This document shows, one piece after another, positions 25,595 to 36,416 of a stretch of 64,000 nucleotides of DNA. The position numbers were made by a program, and so were the translations under genes. This stretch comes from Micromonospora craniellae (lineage in GTDB: Bacteria > Actinomycetota > Actinomycetes > Mycobacteriales > Micromonosporaceae). Where the stretch lies: the NCBI RefSeq assembly GCF_014764405.1, contig NZ_CP061725.1, forward strand, positions 4,898,001 to 4,962,000. Direction: 5' to 3'. The number at the start of each line of letters is the position of its first letter. Positions within the stretch are counted from its first letter, which is position 1. The notes beneath the pieces were generated by a model. That model was given only the letters and a program-made list of their open reading frames with translations, was not told the origin of the DNA and made no database searches.

Positions 25595-27526
25595 GTGAAC
25601 ACGAACGTGGAAAGCGAGGCAAAGATTGATGACGGTCTCGTGGACTGCGGTGCTGTATGGGAGATGGAGGTTGTTTGGCCCTCCGGAGCCGGCTTGCGGA
25701 AGCAGGCTTCAAACCACCACGAGGGGCGTTGGCTGAAGACCGTCGTCCTGAGCGTCGTTGGAAAAGGCGTGACTGTGATCGCGTCAGGTATGGACCGGGA
25801 AGATGAGCGATGAACGTCGAGTTCTCTGCCGTTGACGTGTCGAAACTCAGTCAGACGACATCAGAACCGAGGCCGGAGGTGAGTCTCGGGATGAGCCTGG
25901 GGGATATCCGCTTACTGCCCAGGTGGTGTCCGGCATATAGGCAGCATGAGCCCGGTCCAGGCTCTCATACGGAACGTGTGAAGGCGGACCCCGATACCGT
26001 CCGTCGGTTTACCGGCGGCGAGAGGGAGGACTCCAAGCGGAGGAAACCGCGAGGAGCAGAGTACCGATGCGGGGACGCTGGCGGACTCGCCCGTAGTAGC
26101 TGTGAACCGCCTGCGTATCGCAGTGGGTCGGGGAGCGAAGGGGCGGGGTCGTTCAGGCTGGTTTGTGCGGTCAACCGTGAGGGAGGAACCGCGTGAGTCA
26201 GCCAGGGTTGACAGGCAAGTCGCACGATATCCCAAAGCGGCTGATCTGGGCCGCGTGGTTGAAGGTGAAAGGTAATGGCGGAGCGGCCGGGGCCGACGGA
26301 GTGACGATCGAACAGTTCGAAACGAGGTTGGCTGACAACCTCTACCGACTGTGGAACCGTATGTCGTCGGGCAGCTATTTCCCCGGCCCGGTCCGGGCGG
26401 TGGAGATCCCGAAGAAGGGTGGGGTCAGGATTCTGGGCATTCCCAATGTGGTCGACCGGGTGGCGCAGACGGTGGCGGTGCTGGTGTTGGAGCCGGAGGT
26501 GGAGAAGGTGTTCCACGACGACTCCTACGGATATCGTCCCGGACGGTCCCCGATTGATGCGATTCGGGTGTGTCGGCAGCGGTGTTTCAAGAAGGACTGG
26601 GTCGTCGATTTGGACGTCAAGGCCTTTTTCGACTCCGTGCGGTGGGATTTGATGCTCAAGGCGGTGGCGCGTCACACGACTCACCCGTGGGTCATGCTGT
26701 ATGTGGAGCGCTGGTTGAGAGCGCCGATGCTGATGCCCGACGGGACCCTGACCCATCGGAACAAGGGGACACCGCAGGGTGGTCCGATCTCCCCGTTGAT
26801 CGCCAACATTTTTCTGCACTACGGCTTCGACACCTGGATGGGCCGTGAGTTTCCCGGGGTCGGGTTCGAGCGGTTCGCAGACGATGTGGTGGTCCACTGC
26901 GTGACCGAACGTCAGGCGCAACAGGTGCGTCAGGCGATCGATCGTCGGTTCGCGGACATCGGGTTGCAGTTGCACCCCGACAAGACGCGCATCGTGTACT
27001 GCAAAGACGACCGGCGCCGTCTCGACTACGAGCTGGTGACGTTCACGTTCTGCGGGTACGCGTTTCGTCCCCGGAAGGCATGGGACAAGATCCGCGGAAG
27101 GGCCCGGACCGGGTTCCTACCCGCGGTTGCCCCGGGGAAGCTGACCGATATGAGCCGCAAGGTCGCGTCCTGGCGGCTACATCGACGCACGACCGGCAAC
27201 CTGGCAGACCTCGCCGTAGAGGTCAACCCTGTCCTTCGGGGCTGGTTGAACTACTTCACCGTGTTTTACCCGAGCGCGGTCTACCCGATCGGCAAGCGCA
27301 TCGATCGTCATCTGATGCGCTGGGCGAAGTGGAAGTACAAGCGACTCAAACGCAGCGACGACAGAGCTCGAGTATGGCTACGAGACGTCCGGCAACGGTC
27401 GCCCGACCTGTTCGCGCACTGGGCGATGCGGTACACGACCTGACAACCGAACGGCACGAGCCGGATGAGTCGAGAGGTTCACGTCCGGATCTGTGGGGGA
27501 CGGCGGGTGAAACTCCCGCCGTCTAC
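25595..27526 (+). mobile_element. Group II intron copy 2 (complete)
   Basis: The uninterrupted 1,932-nt intron starts GTGAACACG and ends CTAC. About 600 nt of structured 5' RNA precede the maturase gene. Domain V starts near 27458 (GAGCCGGATGAG), 15 nt after the maturase stop, and a domain VI stem GACGGCGGG/CCCGCCGTC follows. Two open frames of 106 and 128 codons upstream of the maturase lie in ribozyme sequence and are not treated as genes. Confidence 0.8.
26193..27443 (+). CDS. Group II intron reverse transcriptase/maturase
   Basis: This 416-residue protein carries reverse transcriptase blocks 0-7: YFPGPVRAVEIPKKGGVRILGIP, GYRPGRSPIDAI, VVDLDVKAFFDSV, KGTPQGGPISPLIANIFLHY (residues about 191-210) and RFADDVVVHC with catalytic Asp-Asp at 230-231. 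A thumb/maturase domain X (RGWLNYFTVFYP ... MRWAKWKYKRL) and the LFAHWAMRY end follow. No HNH endonuclease domain is present. GTG start with GGGAGGAACC upstream. It probably supports splicing of the disrupted copy 1 in trans (inference). Confidence 0.92.
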   Translation: MSQPGLTGKSHDIPKRLIWAAWLKVKGNGGAAGADGVTIEQFETRLADNLYRLWNRMSSGSYFPGPVRAVEIPKKGGVRILGIPNVVDRVAQTVAVLVLEPEVEKVFHDDSYGYRPGRSPIDAIRVCRQRCFKKDWVVDLDVKAFFDSVRWDLMLKAVARHTTHPWVMLYVERWLRAPMLMPDGTLTHRNKGTPQGGPISPLIANIFLHYGFDTWMGREFPGVGFERFADDVVVHCVTERQAQQVRQAIDRRFADIGLQLHPDKTRIVYCKDDRRRLDYELVTFTFCGYAFRPRKAWDKIRGRARTGFLPAVAPGKLTDMSRKVASWRLHRRTTGNLADLAVEVNPVLRGWLNYFTVFYPSAVYPIGKRIDRHLMRWAKWKYKRLKRSDDRARVWLRDVRQRSPDLFAHWAMRYTT

Positions 27527-27737
27527 CCGGCAGTACCTCTGCGTCCACCCAGCCACCGCGAATCTTCCGCCCGTTTCACCCAACCCTCGGGACAGTCGTC
27601 TCATCATGCAGACGATGCGGGCGCGCAGCGGCCAGCGAGTAGGCCATCCACGCGTGGTCGCGGCATGCCGCCCGTCTCCACGCAGGGGCGAGTGTCGTTC
27701 CTTGCGGATCAGGTCGTAGCCGTCGAAGGTCGAGAGT

Positions 27738-29318
27738 ATGCAGAGATGGGATCCGCTGAAGGAACATCAACTGCTGGTGCTGCGGCGAATCGGCGACGGG
27801 GACGACCTCAGCGGCCCCGACGGGGCCGACCAGCGTCACACGGCCCGGGCCTTGCAGACCCGTCGACTCGTCGACATCAGCTGTCGAGGTGGCGTGTGGC
27901 GGGCCCAGATCACTGACGCCGGACGCTTCTACCTCGACAACGGCATCCACCCCGACCACCCCGACCGTCTCTCGGGCGACACCACGCCACCCCGTCAGCG
28001 CGTCCGGACCACCGCCACCGCCAAGCAAGGCAAGTCGGCCCCGGATCTCTTGGGAGCCGGTGCCGCCACCGCGGCGGCTGGCACGCCGCCGTCCCCCGCC
28101 GCCGCGACGGTCGAGCAGGCCCGACAACTCATCGAACGCCTCCAAGCCGAGGGCGGAACCGTGCGGGTGGAGAGTCCCGATACCGAGGAACGCGCCCGGT
28201 ATCGGCGGGTCATCCACGCCGCCAAGCAGCACGGCCTCGTACCCGCCGGGTGCCACCTCAAGCACACCGGCCGCGCCGCCGGCGACTTGATCATCCGCCT
28301 GTCCGACGACAACGACCCGGACGAGACGGACTGGAACCGGATCCGACTCAACACCCGTCGCGTCACCACCGATCCTGACCTCGTGTTCGCCGCCCTGGAC
28401 AAGAACCCAGCCGGGCTGGAGGTCACCGAGGCATCCGTCCCCCGGGCGCTGGACCTGATCCGTGGCCTCGCCGCCGAGGCCCGACGACGAGGCCACCGGG
28501 TCGGAGTGAACACCAAGACCAAGAACCCCTCCGTCTACGTGCAGGTCGACAAGACCCGCCGAAGGGTCAGACTGATCGAGGAGTACGACGAAGTCCCCCA
28601 CGTCCCCACCGCCGAGGAGACTCGGCAGCTGCGGCGAAACCGGTGGCTGGTGATCCCCAAGACCGACCGGGTCGCCTCCGGCCGGCTGCGGCTGGAAATC
28701 GCCCGCGCCGGCTGGGACAAGAAAGACACCTGGACCGACGACAAACGCACCACGCTGGAGAAACGCCTCCCCCGAATCATCCGAGACGTCGAAGCCGGCA
28801 TCACCGCCGACGAGGAAGCCAAACTCGCCGCCCAACGCGCCCACGACGAATACGTCGCCGAGATGAAGCGGCAGGAGACCGAAAAGCGCCGCCGCTGGCA
28901 GACAGCCCTCGACGAGGCCCGACCCCAGGCCGCCGAACTCCTACGCAAGAAGGCATTCCGGCGCGCCTACGACTCCTGGACCTCCGCCAACGAGATCCGC
29001 GCCTTCTGCGACGCCCTCGAACAAACCGCGCCCGACGAAACGGCAAACTCGGCAAACCGCACCCGATGGATCGACTGGGCACGAGCCGCCGCCGACCGCC
29101 TCGACCCCACCCGAGGAGACCGAACCCTCGCCGACATCGACTTCGACATCGAACCCAAGCCCGACGACCTACGCCCCTTCATCGGCGACTGGAGCCCACA
29201 CCAGCCCCACCGCGAATACCGCTCCGACCGCGACCAACAGGCCATCGACAACACCCGGCACCTAGCCGACACCTGGCACCACGGCATGCGCGGCCGAGCC
29301 ACATGGTGGCGCAAATAG
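27738..29318 (+). CDS. 526-residue protein of unknown function
   Basis: I do not recognise a named family. The N-terminus looks like a small winged helix (LKEHQLLVLRRIGDGDDLSGPDGADQRHTARALQTRRLVDI), followed by an Ala/Pro/Thr linker. A region with VEQARQLIERLQAEGGTVRVESPD and RVGVNTKTKNPSVYVQVDKTRRRVRLIEEYDEVPHVP suggests a mixed fold. A long charged helical stretch (LEKRLPRIIRDVEAGITADEEAKLAAQRAHDEYVAEMKRQETEKRRRW) and a conserved-looking C-terminus follow. The reading frame is intact. It lies between the integrative-element remnant and the helicase, so it may belong to either. Confidence 0.6.
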   Translation: MQRWDPLKEHQLLVLRRIGDGDDLSGPDGADQRHTARALQTRRLVDISCRGGVWRAQITDAGRFYLDNGIHPDHPDRLSGDTTPPRQRVRTTATAKQGKSAPDLLGAGAATAAAGTPPSPAAATVEQARQLIERLQAEGGTVRVESPDTEERARYRRVIHAAKQHGLVPAGCHLKHTGRAAGDLIIRLSDDNDPDETDWNRIRLNTRRVTTDPDLVFAALDKNPAGLEVTEASVPRALDLIRGLAAEARRRGHRVGVNTKTKNPSVYVQVDKTRRRVRLIEEYDEVPHVPTAEETRQLRRNRWLVIPKTDRVASGRLRLEIARAGWDKKDTWTDDKRTTLEKRLPRIIRDVEAGITADEEAKLAAQRAHDEYVAEMKRQETEKRRRWQTALDEARPQAAELLRKKAFRRAYDSWTSANEIRAFCDALEQTAPDETANSANRTRWIDWARAAADRLDPTRGDRTLADIDFDIEPKPDDLRPFIGDWSPHQPHREYRSDRDQQAIDNTRHLADTWHHGMRGRATWWRK

Positions 29319-29956
29319 CTACACCGGTAACGGAGCACGTCGTCCTGGTGGAGGATTGGGGTCTCGCCCAGTGGCTGCTTAGATCGGACGGTTCGGCCCT
29401 TCTTAGGTCGTTGGCAGATTGGATAGTTTGACTTGCAGGACTATCCCGGTGGGCACGTATGTAGGGATGTTGCGTGAACGCCAGCCACGACCGAGGCTAT
29501 GACCAACGAGATTAGCGAGGCCGGTCATCACTGAAGACGCCTTGAAGATCCCGAACCTGTGGGCCGAATGCACCGTTGTAGACGGCAACCGAATTCGCCA
29601 GCTCGCGGTTCCGTCCTGCCTGACCAGTCTAGAGACTGACGATTCCGGCGACTGGCATGTGTCGAGCTATGGGCGCTGGCGGCTTGTAGATGGAACCCAA
29701 ACCGGCAGAGATGATAGACAACTGCTGATCCAGGACGGTGACGAGGCGACGCTGTGCTGGAGCGGACCCAACCCGCCCCTTTCCGACCCCGCTGAGGTGC
29801 TTGAGTCGCTGCATGGGCGGTTCCGCTTCGTGGAGGACAGTCTGAGCGGTTCCCGCCGAGGGCTGAGAACTCCGCAGCTCGGCGCCGTCCATGCCGTGTT
29901 GGGTTACTGGGCCACAGCACCCACGCAGCCCGCCACGGTCGTCATGCCCACCGGCA

Positions 29957-31313
29957 CAGGGCGTTCGCAAGGTCGAGGTATGTCCGTTCTAGGTGAGTCC
30001 GAGTATTTGTAGGGATCGGTATGGATCTCGGCTGTTTCGGCGCAGGGTTGCTGCGATCGAGGTGGCGCCGTTGAGGCGGAGGAGGCTGATCGCGGTGTTG
30101 CGAAGGGTGGCCAGGGCGCGAGGCGCGTTGCCTGTGCGTAGCCGGCTGGCGTCCTCGCGGTAGGTGGTGTCGCGAATATGGTGAAGGACCTCGATGGCCC
30201 AGTGTCCGCGTAGCCAGTCGGCCAGGTCAGCGGGACCGGCCGCGGCTGCGGTCAGGCTGGTGATCGCGTACACGGTGACGGTGGACCAACGTCCGGTGGC
30301 CGGGTTGTGTCGGCGGCGCCGGATACGCAGGGCCTGGGCCGCGTGTGGGAAGTCCAGCGCGAGCGGCCCCAGACAGGTGACCGCCTGCAACTCCCGGATG
30401 TCGTAGCGGCCGTGCCCGCGCTCACGGGTGGCGTCCAGGGCGGGGATCTTCCCCCAGGGCAGGGCCTTGACCTGTCGGTAGAGCCGTGGCTGATTGCGCT
30501 TGACGACGAAGACGTATCCGGCGTGTTTGTCCTCGACCAGCCAGCGGGCATGCTCGCGCTGGGTGTGCAGCGCGTCCGCCGTGATGACCGCCCCGGCCAG
30601 GTCCAGACCGTCGAGCAACGGCTGGAACCGGCTGATCTCATTCGTCTTCCCATTAACGTCGATCTGCGCCAGGACGATCTGCTCGGCCTGGTCCAACGCG
30701 GCCAGCAGGTGCGCCTGAGACCCGGCCGGGCCGCTGCCACGCAGCGTCTTGCCGTCAACGGCGATCACCCGCCGACCCCGCCCGGTCACACCGGCCCGGC
30801 CGAGCAGCCAGCGACACACCGCGGCATCCAACGCGTCGGCGTCGATGCCGGCCAGCACCCGGCCCAGCGTGCCGTCATCAGGCACCCGCCGGGCCCCGGT
30901 CAAGGCGTCGCGGGCCGCGCCGAGACGGTCCCACACCGCGTCCGGCAGATCCGCAGCCCACTCGACGATCTCCACGACCCGGCTGGATCCCGAGAGCACC
31001 GCCGCGATCGCCATCGCGAGCAGCCCCGGCAGCGCATAGATCCGACCCCGGGCATCACGCGGGTCCGGCACCTCGGCAAGGACCTGCAGCAACCCCGGCG
31101 TGTCCCGCTCCGACAACGGCGACACGCCACCCAGGCGTGCGGACAACCCGCCGATCAACAATGATGCTTCCACGAGCGCGGTCTTCCTCGATCATCCAGT
31201 CTAGACACCTGAATGATCACCAGAAGGCCGCGCTCTCTCACGTACCCGCCGGAACCGGCGTGACTACCCCACAATCGGCAATCCGGTCATCTCACTACCT
31301 TGCGAACGCCCTG
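29957..31313 (-). mobile_element. ISAs1-family element, copy B
   Basis: The same 1,357-bp element as copy A, with a 10-bp duplication CCCACCGGCA at 29947-29956 and 31314-31323. It interrupts the helicase exactly at its Walker A motif; removing it restores VVMPTGTGKTDT. Confidence 0.95.
29989..31173 (-). CDS. ISAs1 family transposase
   Basis: Its 394-residue translation is identical to the copy at 23771-24955, with all DDE motifs present. The identity implies that one copy gave rise to the other very recently. Confidence 0.93.
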   Translation of the reverse strand: MEASLLIGGLSARLGGVSPLSERDTPGLLQVLAEVPDPRDARGRIYALPGLLAMAIAAVLSGSSRVVEIVEWAADLPDAVWDRLGAARDALTGARRVPDDGTLGRVLAGIDADALDAAVCRWLLGRAGVTGRGRRVIAVDGKTLRGSGPAGSQAHLLAALDQAEQIVLAQIDVNGKTNEISRFQPLLDGLDLAGAVITADALHTQREHARWLVEDKHAGYVFVVKRNQPRLYRQVKALPWGKIPALDATRERGHGRYDIRELQAVTCLGPLALDFPHAAQALRIRRRRHNPATGRWSTVTVYAITSLTAAAAGPADLADWLRGHWAIEVLHHIRDTTYREDASRLRTGNAPRALATLRNTAISLLRLNGATSIAATLRRNSRDPYRSLQILGLT

Positions 31314-32693
31314 CCCACCGGCACCGGCAAGACCGACACAATGAACGCCTTGTTCACTGCGGCACGGATCGACCGACTGCTGGTGGTCGTCCCGACCGAT
31401 GAGCTTCGCACGCAACTCGCAGGCAAGTTCGAGACGTATGGCGTCCTGCCTGCCGTCGGGGCTCTCGATGAGCCGGTCCTCCGGCCGGTCGTCGGGACGA
31501 TCGAGCATGCATTCGCCTCAGCGGCTAGTGCCATTGCCTTCGCGGAACGGTGCAACATCATCGTGGCGACCGTCAGTGCACTTGCCGCGTCTGCCGAGCC
31601 GGCGCGCCGGGCACTAGTCGATGAGTGCAGCCACCTGTTCGTAGACGAGGCGCATCACATTGTCGCGACACAGTGGGAGCAGATCCGCGACTACTTCCAT
31701 GATCGCTACGTCGTTCAGTTCACCGCTACGCCGTTCCGCGCAGATGGCAAGCATCTAGGTGGTCGCCTCATATTCGCATTTCCGCTGCGCGAAGCTCAAC
31801 GGCAGGGCTACTTCTCTGGAATCGACTACATCCCTGTCACCGACTTCGCTGATCCGGACGTCGCAATCGCCATGAGGGCGGTCGAGAGACTACGCAAGGA
31901 CCTCGCGAATGGATTCGACCATCTACTCATGGCGCGCGCCAAGACGAAGGCACGCGCCGATGAGATTATCGGAATCTACACGCAGATCGCGGCCGACCTA
32001 AACCCCGTAAAGATCCACAGCGGTGAGACGAAGCGGCAGCGACTTACCCGGCTCAGATCCGTCGAGCAACGAGCAAGTCGGATCATCGTCTGTGTCGACA
32101 TGTTGGGTGAAGGGTACGACCTTCCCGCCTTGAAGATCGCCGCGATCCATGATGCCCACAAGAGCCTGCCAGTAACGCTTCAGTTCATCGGCCGCTTTGC
32201 CCGCGTGGGCGATGGAACCTTGGGCGACGCGTGCGCCGTAGTGAACAGGCCGGATCCTGAGTACGACGAAAACCTGCGCCAGTTGTACGCCGACGATGCT
32301 GACTGGAACCTGATAATCCGAGAACTGGCCGAGGCCGCAGTCGGCGCCGAGGACCGGATCAGCGAGTTTGAGGCCGGGTTTGGGTCGACCTTGCCGGACG
32401 CCGTGCCGGTCCGTTCGCTCGAGCCCAAACTCAGCACGGTTATGTACCGTACTAGATGCACAGACTGGACCCCGGAGGCTGCCGCTAATCTCTTCGGCGA
32501 AGATCGCCTGTTGACATCCTCAATAGCTGTGAACAGGCAGAAGAACCTCGCATGGTTCGTCAGTGTGGAGCGCGTCGAAGTGCGGTGGGGCGCAATAAAG
32601 TCGGTCGAAGATGTCAGACACGATCTCTACGTTCTCTACTGGGACAACGACAAGAACCTGCTTTACGTCAACAGCTCCAACACAGACAGCGTC

Positions 32694-34356
32694 GTAAGCA
32701 TTCAGGGCCACTCCATGACGTAGCCGTTGGTGGCAGTGTGTGATGGGTGGTGGCGGTCGTTGCTCGTGGTGGGTTAGCCGGGTGCCCAGGCGGGTGGTGT
32801 CCAGGGTCGGCCGAGGATGGCGTCGCGGATGGCGGTCATGACATCCGCGCCGTGTTTGGTCACTGTGGAGACGTAACCGCGGATGGCGTAGCGGTGTTCG
32901 GTGACCTTCTCGCTGGTGAGCCGTCCGGAGATCTTCTGCTGGGTCTTCGCGGGCCGTAGGTCGCGTTCGGCCTGGTTCGACGTGGGTGGGATGCGCAGGT
33001 CGGTGGTGAATCGCAGGATGTCGGCTTCTCGGTCGTGGAGGTCTTCCAGCAGTGCCCGGTGTTTCGGCTGTTTACGGCCGTCCACCCGGGCGACCTCCTT
33101 GAGCCCGATCCGCACGCCGTGCCGGTAGGCGTCGATCAGCGGGCCGGCGATGTGTTCGCCGATCGCGGGCAGGTTCTGTGCGCGGGCGAGGTTCGCGGCG
33201 TGGACGAGTCCCTGTAGCGCCTGGCGGATCTGGATCGGCCAGTGCGCGTCGGGGTAGGTCTCGGCGGCGTCCTGACAGTCGCGGATCAGGTGGGCTACGC
33301 AGAGTTGGTGGACCAGGTGGGCGAAGATCTTCGCGTCGTAGTTCTGGTAACGGTCGTGCACGACCACCCCGGTCAGGTCCGGCAGGACGAACACCTTGAA
33401 CGTGTCGAGGCTGCGGTCACCGAGCAGGTACCAGGTGTAGAGGCGGGTGCAGGCGACCAGAAGGTACTTCTTGACCTTGCGGGCACCGACCCGGATCGGG
33501 GTCTCGTCGCAGGAGACCACATGCGCGAGGGCGATCAGCGTGCGGATGATCCGGTTCGACTCGGCCACCCCCGCCGCGGCCCGGCCGATCAACGCGTGGA
33601 CGAACCCGTCCGACGGACGCGAGCCGGTCAACGCGGCGACCAGGTCAGCGCACCGGGCCACCGGAATCGCGTGCACCACCATCAGATAGACGCACCACGC
33701 CTGAAGATTCGGCCCGTACGAGACGCCTGCGTCCGGCACCCCCTCGGGGCGGGCCGCCACGTGCATCGCCCCGCACCCGCAGCGCACCGCGTGCCGATCA
33801 TGCTGGGTGACCGTCGCCGTCATCGCCGGCACATCGACCTGCTGATGCGAGGCGTAAACCCCCAGATCAGCCGCCGATGCCAGATCCGATCCGCATCCAC
33901 ACGGCCCGCCCGGAAAATGATCCACAATGCCGTCCGGAAACGGTGACCAGGACAGCTGCGCACCCGGCGCACCCCGCTGCTTACCCCGCGACCGCTTACC
34001 AGCACCGGCTGCCGGCACCGGCGTGGACACCTCCGCCGGCGGCGTCCGTCCCGGATCATCATCCTTCGACGGCGGCATCCCCGAGTTCCCACTGTTACGC
34101 GACACCAGGCGTTCCAACCGCGCGACCCGATCAGTCAACTCCCGGTTCGCCTGGGTCAACTGTTCCACCTGAACGATCAGCCGTCGCGTGAGTCCGATCA
34201 ACTCCTCGCGCGACAACTCCTCCAAGCCCGGCACCCACCGATCACAACACATCGATCGCACCCGGCCGCGCATCGACACACCGTCAAGATCGACCCAGCC
34301 CGTCAATCACAGACAGCCACTCACGGCCACCACCCGGAGTGGCCCTGAATGTTTAC
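32694..34356 (-). mobile_element. IS66-family element A, copy 2
   Basis: The 1,663-bp element has the same 21-bp termini as the copy in the intron, with an 8-bp duplication ACAGCGTC at 32686-32693 and 34357-34364. It splits the helicase between the NTDSV and HKTIAEAV residues. Confidence 0.95.
32774..34306 (-). CDS. IS66 family transposase
   Basis: Its 510-residue translation is the same as that at 15785-17317, with zinc cluster and DDE domain intact. The two elements lie in opposite orientation 17 kb apart, so recombination between them would invert the interval. Confidence 0.9.
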   Translation of the reverse strand: MTGWVDLDGVSMRGRVRSMCCDRWVPGLEELSREELIGLTRRLIVQVEQLTQANRELTDRVARLERLVSRNSGNSGMPPSKDDDPGRTPPAEVSTPVPAAGAGKRSRGKQRGAPGAQLSWSPFPDGIVDHFPGGPCGCGSDLASAADLGVYASHQQVDVPAMTATVTQHDRHAVRCGCGAMHVAARPEGVPDAGVSYGPNLQAWCVYLMVVHAIPVARCADLVAALTGSRPSDGFVHALIGRAAAGVAESNRIIRTLIALAHVVSCDETPIRVGARKVKKYLLVACTRLYTWYLLGDRSLDTFKVFVLPDLTGVVVHDRYQNYDAKIFAHLVHQLCVAHLIRDCQDAAETYPDAHWPIQIRQALQGLVHAANLARAQNLPAIGEHIAGPLIDAYRHGVRIGLKEVARVDGRKQPKHRALLEDLHDREADILRFTTDLRIPPTSNQAERDLRPAKTQQKISGRLTSEKVTEHRYAIRGYVSTVTKHGADVMTAIRDAILGRPWTPPAWAPG

Positions 34357-34855
34357 ACAGCGTCCACAAGACGATCGCCGAGGCCGTCTGCGGAACAGAT
34401 GCCGAGATCATCAAAGGCGAGACCGTGTACCGCGTCATGGCCAAGGTCAATCGCCTCGTGCCGACAAACGTCGGACTCATCGACGTACGCAGTCGTGCCC
34501 GACGGTTTTCCATGCACGTCGGTGCCGACGTTGTCGAAGGATTTCCGACGGCCGAGGCCCAAACCAAATCCAAGACAAACATCTTCGCCAATGGCTACGA
34601 GAACGGTTTCCATGTCGGCTTTGGTGGCTCCCTCAAGGGACGCATCTGGAGCGCCAGAACCGTGAAGTCTCTGAGCGAGTGGGCCGATTGGTGTGACCGG
34701 GTCGGAGCGAAGATCACCGACGAATCCATCTCCGTCGACGAAGTGATGAAGGATTTCATCCGACCCCAAATAGTCCGAGAACGGCCTGACCTTGCCATCC
34801 TTGCTGTCGACTGGCCGTACGAGCTGTACTTCAACACCAGCGATGAAACCACGCT

Positions 34856-36416
34856 GTAACTGGATAGGTGTCGTTGATCTTTCAGAGGTGTTTGGCCGGG
34901 GTGGGTCGTTGACCGTTCGTGCCCGCCGATCCTTCGCAGCCGTCGTATGAGCAGCTGCTTGCGCTGAACGCGGACCTGTTCGCCCGGTTGGATCAGGCGC
35001 TCGGGCGGATCGCGGAGCTGGAGGCTGACCTCAGTACGGCGAAGTGCCGGATCGCTGATCTGGAAGCCCAGCTGAAGCAGTCGTCGAAGAACTCCTCGAA
35101 ACCGCCGTCGACGGACGGGCTGGCCAAGCCGGCACCCAAATCTTTGCGCGGTAGGTCCGGGCGGGGGCCGGGGCGCCCGGCCGGGCAGCCCGGCGCCACT
35201 CTGGAGCAGGTCGCCGACCCCGACGTCATCGTGCGGCACACCCCCGAGGTGTGCGCGGGCTGCGACAACGATCTGGCCGGCGCGGCCGAAGTGTCCGTGA
35301 CCCGGCGGCAGGTGTTCGACATTCCGGAACCGACGGTCGTGGTGACCGAGCATCAGATCGTCACCCTCGCCTGCCCGTGTGGACATCGCACCACCGGCAT
35401 CGGGCCCGCCGAGGCCACCGCGCCTGCCGTGTACGGGCCGCGGATCGCCGCGATCGGGGTCTACCTGTTGCACGGGCAGTTCCTGTCGATCGGCCGTACC
35501 GCCGACGCGCTGCGGGACCTGTTCGGCCTGCCGGTCGCGGCGGCCACGGTCACCGCCTGGGTCAAACGCACCGCCCTCGGCATCATCGAGCAGGTGCTGC
35601 CGGTGATCCGCGACCGGATCCGGCAGGCGCCGGTCGTGCACTTCGACGAGACCGGGATGCGCGTCGAAGGCCGTCTGGCCTGGCTGCACTCCGCGTCCAC
35701 CGGCACCGACGTGCTCCTCACGGCGCACCGCAGACGCGGCGCCGCCGCCATTGACGACGCCGGTGTCCTGCCCGGCTTCACCGGTGTCGCCGTGCACGAC
35801 GCGTGGGCGCCATACGACACCTACACCAGCGCCAACCACGCCCTGTGCAACGCCCACGTGCTGCGTGAACTGGTCTACGTCACCGACACCGCCACCGGCC
35901 CCACCGCCGACCTCGCCACCCAAGCCATCAACGCGCTGCGCCGGCTCAACCGCCTGGCCGACGACGCCCACACCGGGCAGGACACAGCGAACCCGGACGC
36001 CCTACGCGAGCAGCAGTACCTGCTGCGCTCCGCCGTCGTGCTCGGCGCGCAGGCCACCGCCGGCCGCGACGGCAAACTCCAGCGCAAACACCACGCCCTG
36101 TTCGTCCGGCTCCGCGACCGCCGCGACGACTACCTACGATTCGTCACCGACCCGGCCGTCCCCTTCGACAACAACGCCGCCGAACAGACCATCCGTATGC
36201 CGAAACTACGGATCAAGGTCTCCGGAAGCATGCGCACCATGACCGGCGCCGAACACTTCGCCGCCATCCGCAGCTACACCGCCACCGCCATCCGCCAAGG
36301 CAACAACATGCTCGACGCCCTGATCCAAGCCGTCACCGGAAACCCCTGGATCCCCGCCACCACCTGAGCAAATCGGCGTACACGCATACCCGATGTTCCA
36401 GCACCTATCCAGTTAC
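34856..36416 (+). mobile_element. IS66-family element B
   Basis: A second, different IS66 element of 1,561 bp. Its ends share GTAACTGGATAGGTG as inverted repeats, and the 8-bp duplication ACCACGCT is at 34848-34855 and 36417-36424. It splits the helicase at DETTLTYKG. Confidence 0.95.
34919..36367 (+). CDS. IS66 family transposase
   Basis: The 482-residue protein has an N-terminal coiled coil (RLDQALGRIAELEADLSTAKCRIADLEAQL), the SSKNSSKPPSTDG motif typical of IS66, a Gly/Arg linker, a zinc region (CAGCDNDL ... CPCGHRT) and DDE motifs (VVHFDETGMRVEG, VAVHDAWAPYDTY, VPFDNNAAEQTIRMPKLRIKVSG). GTG start at 34919. It is complete and distinct from element A. Confidence 0.92.
   Translation: MPADPSQPSYEQLLALNADLFARLDQALGRIAELEADLSTAKCRIADLEAQLKQSSKNSSKPPSTDGLAKPAPKSLRGRSGRGPGRPAGQPGATLEQVADPDVIVRHTPEVCAGCDNDLAGAAEVSVTRRQVFDIPEPTVVVTEHQIVTLACPCGHRTTGIGPAEATAPAVYGPRIAAIGVYLLHGQFLSIGRTADALRDLFGLPVAAATVTAWVKRTALGIIEQVLPVIRDRIRQAPVVHFDETGMRVEGRLAWLHSASTGTDVLLTAHRRRGAAAIDDAGVLPGFTGVAVHDAWAPYDTYTSANHALCNAHVLRELVYVTDTATGPTADLATQAINALRRLNRLADDAHTGQDTANPDALREQQYLLRSAVVLGAQATAGRDGKLQRKHHALFVRLRDRRDDYLRFVTDPAVPFDNNAAEQTIRMPKLRIKVSGSMRTMTGAEHFAAIRSYTATAIRQGNNMLDALIQAVTGNPWIPATT

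Larger units (their letters stand above)
23236..27531. mobile_element. IS5-type + group II intron unit, copy 2 (with nested ISAs1)
   Basis: The unit has AGT at 23233-23235 and again at 27532-27534. It contains the IS (23236-25592, interrupted by ISAs1), TT, the 1,932-nt intron (25595-27526) and CCGGC. Subtracting the ISAs1 and its duplication gives 2,929 bp. The duplication differs in sequence from copies 1 and 3 (AGT rather than ACT), which shows an independent insertion. Confidence 0.8.

Noticed and set aside
26193..27443. Reverse transcriptases as a retron, DGR or defence RT
   Set aside because: Each is followed by a domain V hairpin and carries maturase domain X, which identifies group II introns. 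No retron ncRNA or template/variable repeat is seen.
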